From Whalleya microplaca (Eukaryota; Ascomycota; Sordariomycetes; Xylariales; Xylariaceae): a stretch of DNA of 64,000 nt. The stretch lies in NCBI GenBank assembly GCA_022497155.1, contig MU385756.1:124001-188000 (forward strand). The letters are read 5' to 3'. The notes below the pieces were generated by a model, which made no database searches, had not been told where the DNA came from, and was given only the letters and a program-made list of their open reading frames with translations. Below are positions 59,455 through 64,000 of the stretch, one piece after another. The number at the start of each line of letters is the position of its first letter. Position 1 is the first letter of the stretch. The translations under genes were made by a program, and so were the position numbers.

Positions 59455-60036
59455 TTACTCCTCCACCACGACCGTCACCAGACCCTTGGGGTTCTTGACG
59501 TTGACGGCCTGCACGTAGCTGTAGAGCTTCTCCTTGGCGTCCTCCTCGTCGTTTCGTCTCCGGCTGATGCGCACGCGCAGTCTGAACGGGACGCCCTTGA
59601 TACCCTGCTCCCAGACCTTCTTGTTCAGCTGGGGGTCGAGTCGGACATCGGAGGTTTGCTGCGTAAAATATTAGCCATGCATGCCCTCTACTCTCTCCAT
59701 CTTCCATCTTCCATCTTCCATGTCATTTGTCCATTTGGATATATATATATTGTAGTAGGGAGGGGATCGTTGTACCATAGCCTGTTGCGCGAAAGCCTTG
59801 ATCTCCTTGATGGCGCGGGGGGCCCTCTTCTTGAAGGTGACACCGTGCAGCTGTCCAATCCGTCAGCATTTTTTCTCCGAATGATCCTATACAATCCTAG
59901 CGCCCGGGCTCGTTCTGCTCGGCTCGAATTGCAATGGTAGACGTACTCTCTTGTGCAGGTGGATGGTGTACTCGCGCGAGACGACCTGCTCGATGGCAGA
60001 CTTGCCGGCAACCTTCTTTCCTTTGGCCGACGACAT
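59455..60036 (-). CDS. RPL31: 60S ribosomal protein eL31
   Basis: 122 residues from three exons: 60036-59947, 59850-59776, 59658-59455. The sequence runs [45 protein letters not shown], then [31 protein letters not shown], all characteristic of eL31, a protein near the exit tunnel of the large ribosomal subunit. Yeast L31 has 113 residues, so the length fits. In front of the ATG the minus strand shows a donor GTAAGG at 60117 and an acceptor TTCTCAG ending at 60039, just two bases before the ATG; this is a probable leader intron, common in ribosomal protein genes. It is expected to be strongly expressed. Confidence 0.96.
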
Positions 60037-61375
60037 TTCTGAGAAGAGCCAGTAATTAGTATATTGAAATTGGTCGAAGGAGATATATATTATCCGGTCG
60101 GTCGCGGGTGGCCTTACTATGTTGATGTTACGGGGATGGTTCGTCGTAGAAAAATGCCGTGGTAGGTCGTGATGGTTGTTGGCTTTGCGAAATCGAAAAA
60201 AAATCAAAAGAGGCCTAATGTGGGAGAGAGGGAGGGCAGAGGAAGAATTCGCTAGACGAGCCAATCAGAAGTGGATTGGAGGGCAGATTATATGTGGCCT
60301 GTGCGTTGCAGATTTGTGGATTGTGGCAGCTTCGACCTTCCATGGAAGGTTTTGGTCTTGGCAGATACATAGGTACATATATATTTCATACTCCATACAC
60401 GCATGTACATTTATACATTTATTAGAGTTGGCATCGACTGCATGAGTATAACTTAACCTAACTTGAGTACGTGGATATTTCTTTCATGCAAGTCCTCATG
60501 TTAATACAGATATAGCAAGTAAGATTTCGCAATCCGATTTACAAGAAGAGTAGAATTTCTCTTTCCATTCGTAAGTTGCACATAGATATAGATCGATTAT
60601 AGAAGATTGCCTACATCTGATATGTACATACCTAATGTGATGAGCTGTGATTGTGGCGGGTGGTTGCGGCTTGTGCAACGTTGCGCCGTTACACTGCCAC
60701 ATCATAACAAATAGGTACTTCGTTACTTTGTACAGCCAATCGTTTCCAGCCTCCCATTTCATACCAGGACTGGCCCCCAGGGGAGAACGGACCCAGCCCG
60801 AGACGGGTGCATCAACGATCATCAAACCACTGTTTATTGCCCAAGCAGGGCCAGGATGGGTTGATGCCAATTTGCTGCTCATCGCCGTTCAGTCACCACT
60901 CACCCGATCCCGTTTCGATTCAGATTCAAGATCGAGAACTCGTCTTACCACAACTGCCACCCTGCGCCCGTCGCAATTTCACTCGCTTTGCACAATCGAG
61001 ACAAATCGTCAAATCGTCAAATCGTCAAATACATATGTACACACAGTCGGCGCAGGCATCAACAACTAACTAACTGACGGCATTTGAACTGACTGAACCT
61101 GACACATTGGACCGCAATTGTTGATGCCCGTACTGAAGTACATACCTCTCTCACCAGCACGTCACATAATTGATCTGAGGCATCTCACACTATCGCCAAT
61201 CGATCATCCATAGTCAATCTCAGTCGGTCATCTGCAATACTCAGAAGGGAGAGCTTCTTCGCCGCCGCCGACCGTTCATTCATTCTTTACTCGTTCTCGT
61301 TCCCATTTCCCTACTCCCAACTCCCACTCCCAGCCATCTCCTCTCCCGACCGTGTAACTTTGACGATTCCTCAAC
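60037..61375. other. Divergent promoter interval of RPL31 and the RAX1-like gene
   Basis: About 1.34 kb with both promoters and the probable RPL31 leader intron (60117-60039, minus strand). The words AAATCGTC repeat three times near 61003-61030. The stretch next to 61376 is pyrimidine-rich (TCTC, CCCACTCCC). No separate gene is supported. Confidence 0.55.
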
Positions 61376-62618
61376 ATGGCATATACGGGACGCACTCCTC
61401 CTGAGGAGGATAATACCCCATCTCCCATTCCTGATGCTACTCGTAATCGTCTCCCCACGCTGTTCGAGGTTCTGAGTCGGCGCACCCACCCTCCCGTAGA
61501 TCTGTTCTCCTTCTACATCTACATGCGCGACCAGCAGCGATCGGTAGATTATCTCGACTTCTGGTAAGCATTTTCCCCCCCTCCGCCATCGCGTCGGCGA
61601 CTCGAGTACTTACAGAGCCTAGGCTCGATGTCGCGCAGCACATGTCACTTTGCCGTCACTACGTTCGAGAACTGCGGAGGTCCGTACTGATAGGTACCCC
61701 CGACCTGGAGAAAGAGGAGTCAAAGCGATCGTCTAGAGTATTGGAAGCTATGGGCGACATCAATCAACCTGGACCATCGATGTACCCCAGTGAGAAGGAA
61801 CGAGAGCAGAACAACCAGATCTCGACATACCTACGAGAACAGCCTGCGCCTGGTGGCATCCACGACTCCCCGGCTAGCAGCCAAGAGCAGAGAGCCCGGG
61901 CTAGTACCCAGCTCAGCTCCAGCACGCCGAAGAACGTGACCGACTCGAACTCGCCCGAACACACCGTGGCTAGAGAAGATATTCGAGCATCTGCAGAGAA
62001 GATCCTATACACCTTCCTATTGCCCGGTGCTGAACGCGAAATTACGCTTCCCGGTTCTATCACTACCGATATCACCAATGCTATTGAGCAAGACGGCCGA
62101 GATGACCCCGAAGTCTTCGACGTAGCTAAAGATTACGTCTTCCAGGCTATGGAACGAGATGCATTCCCCGGCTTCCTACGTGCTCGTGCACTTGGCAACC
62201 TGATTCCTCCCACCATTATTGCGCGGTTGATCATTGGTCTCATCTCAATATTTGGCGGCTTCTGGACGGCCTTCGTGCTCATCTTCCTGAACTATTCCCG
62301 CCTGACTCGGTGTTGGGTAAGTAACTTACTGCTGTAACTGTCCTCTACAACTCATTGAACGTTCACTAATTGTAATCCCAGGAAATCCTCCCCTTCACCA
62401 TAGGTGTCTACCTTCTTGCGTCATACCAGTACTCACTGGACCCCATCATGGCCCTGCTTGGCTTTACCGAGTACACACCCTTCAACTTCTCCAGAATCCG
62501 GGAGCCTTACGTCCGCAAGCTGCTGATCAAGCGCTCGCTTATGGTGCTCGCCATCACCGTGCTTGTCGATGCAGCCCTATGCGTGCTGTTCATCCTTGCA
62601 CCCGGAAAGAGACTCTAA
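61376..62618 (+). CDS. RAX1: RAX1-like protein: RGS domain plus membrane segments
   Basis: 372 residues from three exons: 61376-61563, 61623-62316, 62382-62618. The first part reads LPTLFEVLSRRTHPPVDLFSFYIYMRDQQRSVDYLDFWLDV, the start of an RGS-like helical bundle, which continues after a Ser/Gln-rich insert (about residues 90-160) with AEKILYTFLLPGAEREITLP and VFQAMERDAFPGFLRA. Three membrane helices follow: about residues 255-280, 292-315 and 345-367, the last ending in a short basic tail. This architecture matches Rax1, a membrane protein needed for bipolar bud-site marking in yeast; in filamentous fungi it probably helps polarity or membrane trafficking. I am less sure of the function than of the family. 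Confidence 0.82.
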
Positions 62619-64000
62619 AGATGCATATGTACCTGCATACATACCTGCAGACATCGAACTTTCATCTCCACCTCGCATGCAATCTGCAATCTGCAATCTG
62701 CAATAGAATCTTTCAGTTTTCTCTTTCCGCCCTGATGGCGCCGCACTACCACCACCATTTCATGACGTAACGACCATTTGTTTGCAAGGAGTTCCCGCGT
62801 TCTACGGCACCTGTTCTATTCTGCTTCTGCTCCGCTCTGCTCTCCGGCGTGTTAGTGAAGAATATCTCTTGTATTCTTGAATAATACTTGCCGTCTCTCA
62901 GTCACAGTCTCTCGGTTGCCGAAATTCCATCATCATCAAGGAGGGGAGAGAAGGAAACGGAAACGGACGGGACGAGGCAAAGTGAAGTGAGGCGAGGCAA
63001 GGCGAGGCGGAGGGTTAATATGAGATACCACACACCATGCCCGCATTGAGTACGCCCTTACCTGTTGACCTTCAATTCATGTTCAATCTTTTTTTCTGAT
63101 TTTGATTCGGTTTTTTTTTCACTTTTTTTCACCCCATGTTTTCTGTCACGAGAGAGATTGCTTGACGATCTTGTCACATCACTGCATTGCGAATAAGAAG
63201 AGAAAAATACCCCCAGAAGAAGAATCCTCAGAGGCTTATGTGTGCAATGGCGTTCAGGGGCTTTGTGTGACCTCCACGCAATGTGTTGTTTTTATACATG
63301 TATTTGTTTGTGTTTGTGGTTCGGGTTCGAAACTCGAACGTGGCTTCTTCATCCTGCCCCCCTCTTAACTACTGATTCCCCCATGGCCCATACCCCGTGC
63401 GTTCATCCCATCCATCGATTGATCCACGAATTGTATTTCTCTCCGCTGCGAGGAGACAACTAGGCTAGACTAGGCAAGGCTGGGCTGGGTGGGCTCGGGT
63501 CAGGAAGGGAGGTGTGATAGATGGATGAATCAATGGATGGATGGATGGATGGATGGTAGACCTTGATCATATATGTGCGCGCGCTCAGCCTACTTACTTA
63601 CTGCCTTTGTTGTTTGTGGTTGTGGTTGCGGCTGTTGGTGTTGTACAGTAGCTGGTAGTAATAATCTACGTTGATTTACTGGCTTGCTTGCTTCTATTGT
63701 CTTTGACACTCGGTCATCTACACTGTAGTATCCCAGTCCTCGTACTTGTAGTTCTGATGGTTCTAGGTGTATGTAGTGCTTGATATCACGTCTGGATGTG
63801 GTATCCGTCTGCGGCCTTGTTGGGTGGGCAGCTGTTGAAATAGGTCTACGGGCTGAATACGTAGCTGGGTATAACTGCTGCCTTTTCGTATATATAAAGG
63901 GGCATTCCGCCTTCAGCTTCACCTCACTGAGCAAGCAATCATACTGTTCATCAATTTCTATCCCATATCAACACCGATACCATATGATCTGTTGTTCATT
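62619..64000. other. Gene-free right flank
   Basis: About 1.4 kb. It begins with the 3' region of the RAX1-like gene, including a three-fold AATCTGC repeat near 62678-62704, then T-rich stretches near 63090-63130 and an ATGG microsatellite at 63533-63557. Short frames on both strands resemble nothing I know. TATATAAAGGGGC near 63891 (plus strand) could be a TATA box of a gene starting beyond the window. Confidence 0.5.
63533..63557. repeat. ATGG tetranucleotide microsatellite
   Basis: About six head-to-tail ATGG units in the gene-free right flank. Confidence 0.9.

Noticed and set aside
1..64000. CRISPR array, rRNA genes or intact transposons
   Set aside because: No regularly spaced direct repeats, no rRNA-like segment and no reverse transcriptase, integrase or transposase motifs were seen in any frame I read.

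Overview
The window reads as nuclear DNA of a filamentous ascomycete (Pezizomycotina; Sordariomycetes is my guess, not shown by the sequence). The reasons are many short introns (about 45-135 nt) with GTRAGT-type donors and CTAAC/CTGAC branch points, a HET-domain gene, a fungal Zn2Cys6 regulator, fungal forms of SUP35, CHK1, UBC11, RAX1, RPP1 and RPL31, an intron-containing tRNA-Leu, and an alternation of gene-rich GC-balanced blocks with AT-rich gene-poor blocks of the kind left by repeat-induced point mutation (RIP). Exon borders were joined by hand from splice signals, reading frame and expected protein motifs; none is supported by transcripts.

Layout. 1-4.1 kb: no gene. 4.1-7.2 kb: an eight-exon Zn2Cys6 transcription factor. 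7.2-10.1 kb: no gene, simple repeats. 10.1-12.0 kb: a HET-domain (heterokaryon incompatibility-type) gene. 12.0-17.9 kb: AT-rich, decayed, with one possible membrane-protein remnant. 17.9-24.3 kb: three enzyme genes typical of specialised metabolism (GMC oxidoreductase, FAD/NAD(P)-binding protein, leucine-carboxyl-methyltransferase-type O-methyltransferase) without a backbone synthase. 24.3-29.0 kb: AT-rich and empty.

29.0-46.1 kb is a housekeeping-like block: a BRCT protein with a cluster of CDK-type sites, a secreted Ala/Ser/Thr-rich protein, RNase P subunit RPP1, a small zinc-ribbon protein, a protein with a LigD-type 3'-phosphoesterase domain, a tRNA-Leu(CAG) and SUP35/eRF3. 46.1-55.1 kb is AT-rich again and holds two divergent SprT-like metalloprotease paralogues on either side of a GH17 glucanase. 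55.1-62.6 kb is a second conserved block: CHK1 and UBC11 in divergent orientation, RPL31 and a RAX1-like RGS/membrane protein. 62.6-64 kb: no gene.

How the genes work together: CHK1 (DNA-damage checkpoint), UBC11 (the APC/C ubiquitin-conjugating enzyme) and the CDK-site-rich BRCT protein all belong to cell-cycle control; SUP35, RPL31, RPP1 and tRNA-Leu belong to translation and RNA processing; the 18-24 kb trio could act on one small molecule, which is inference. The observations I rate highest are the paired SprT-like proteases in the AT-rich island, a tandem array of GATA-factor sites between RPP1 and the zinc-ribbon gene, the enzyme trio with a shared TATA core, and a free-standing fungal LigD-type phosphoesterase. 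I did not find a clearly new multi-gene defence or mobile system.
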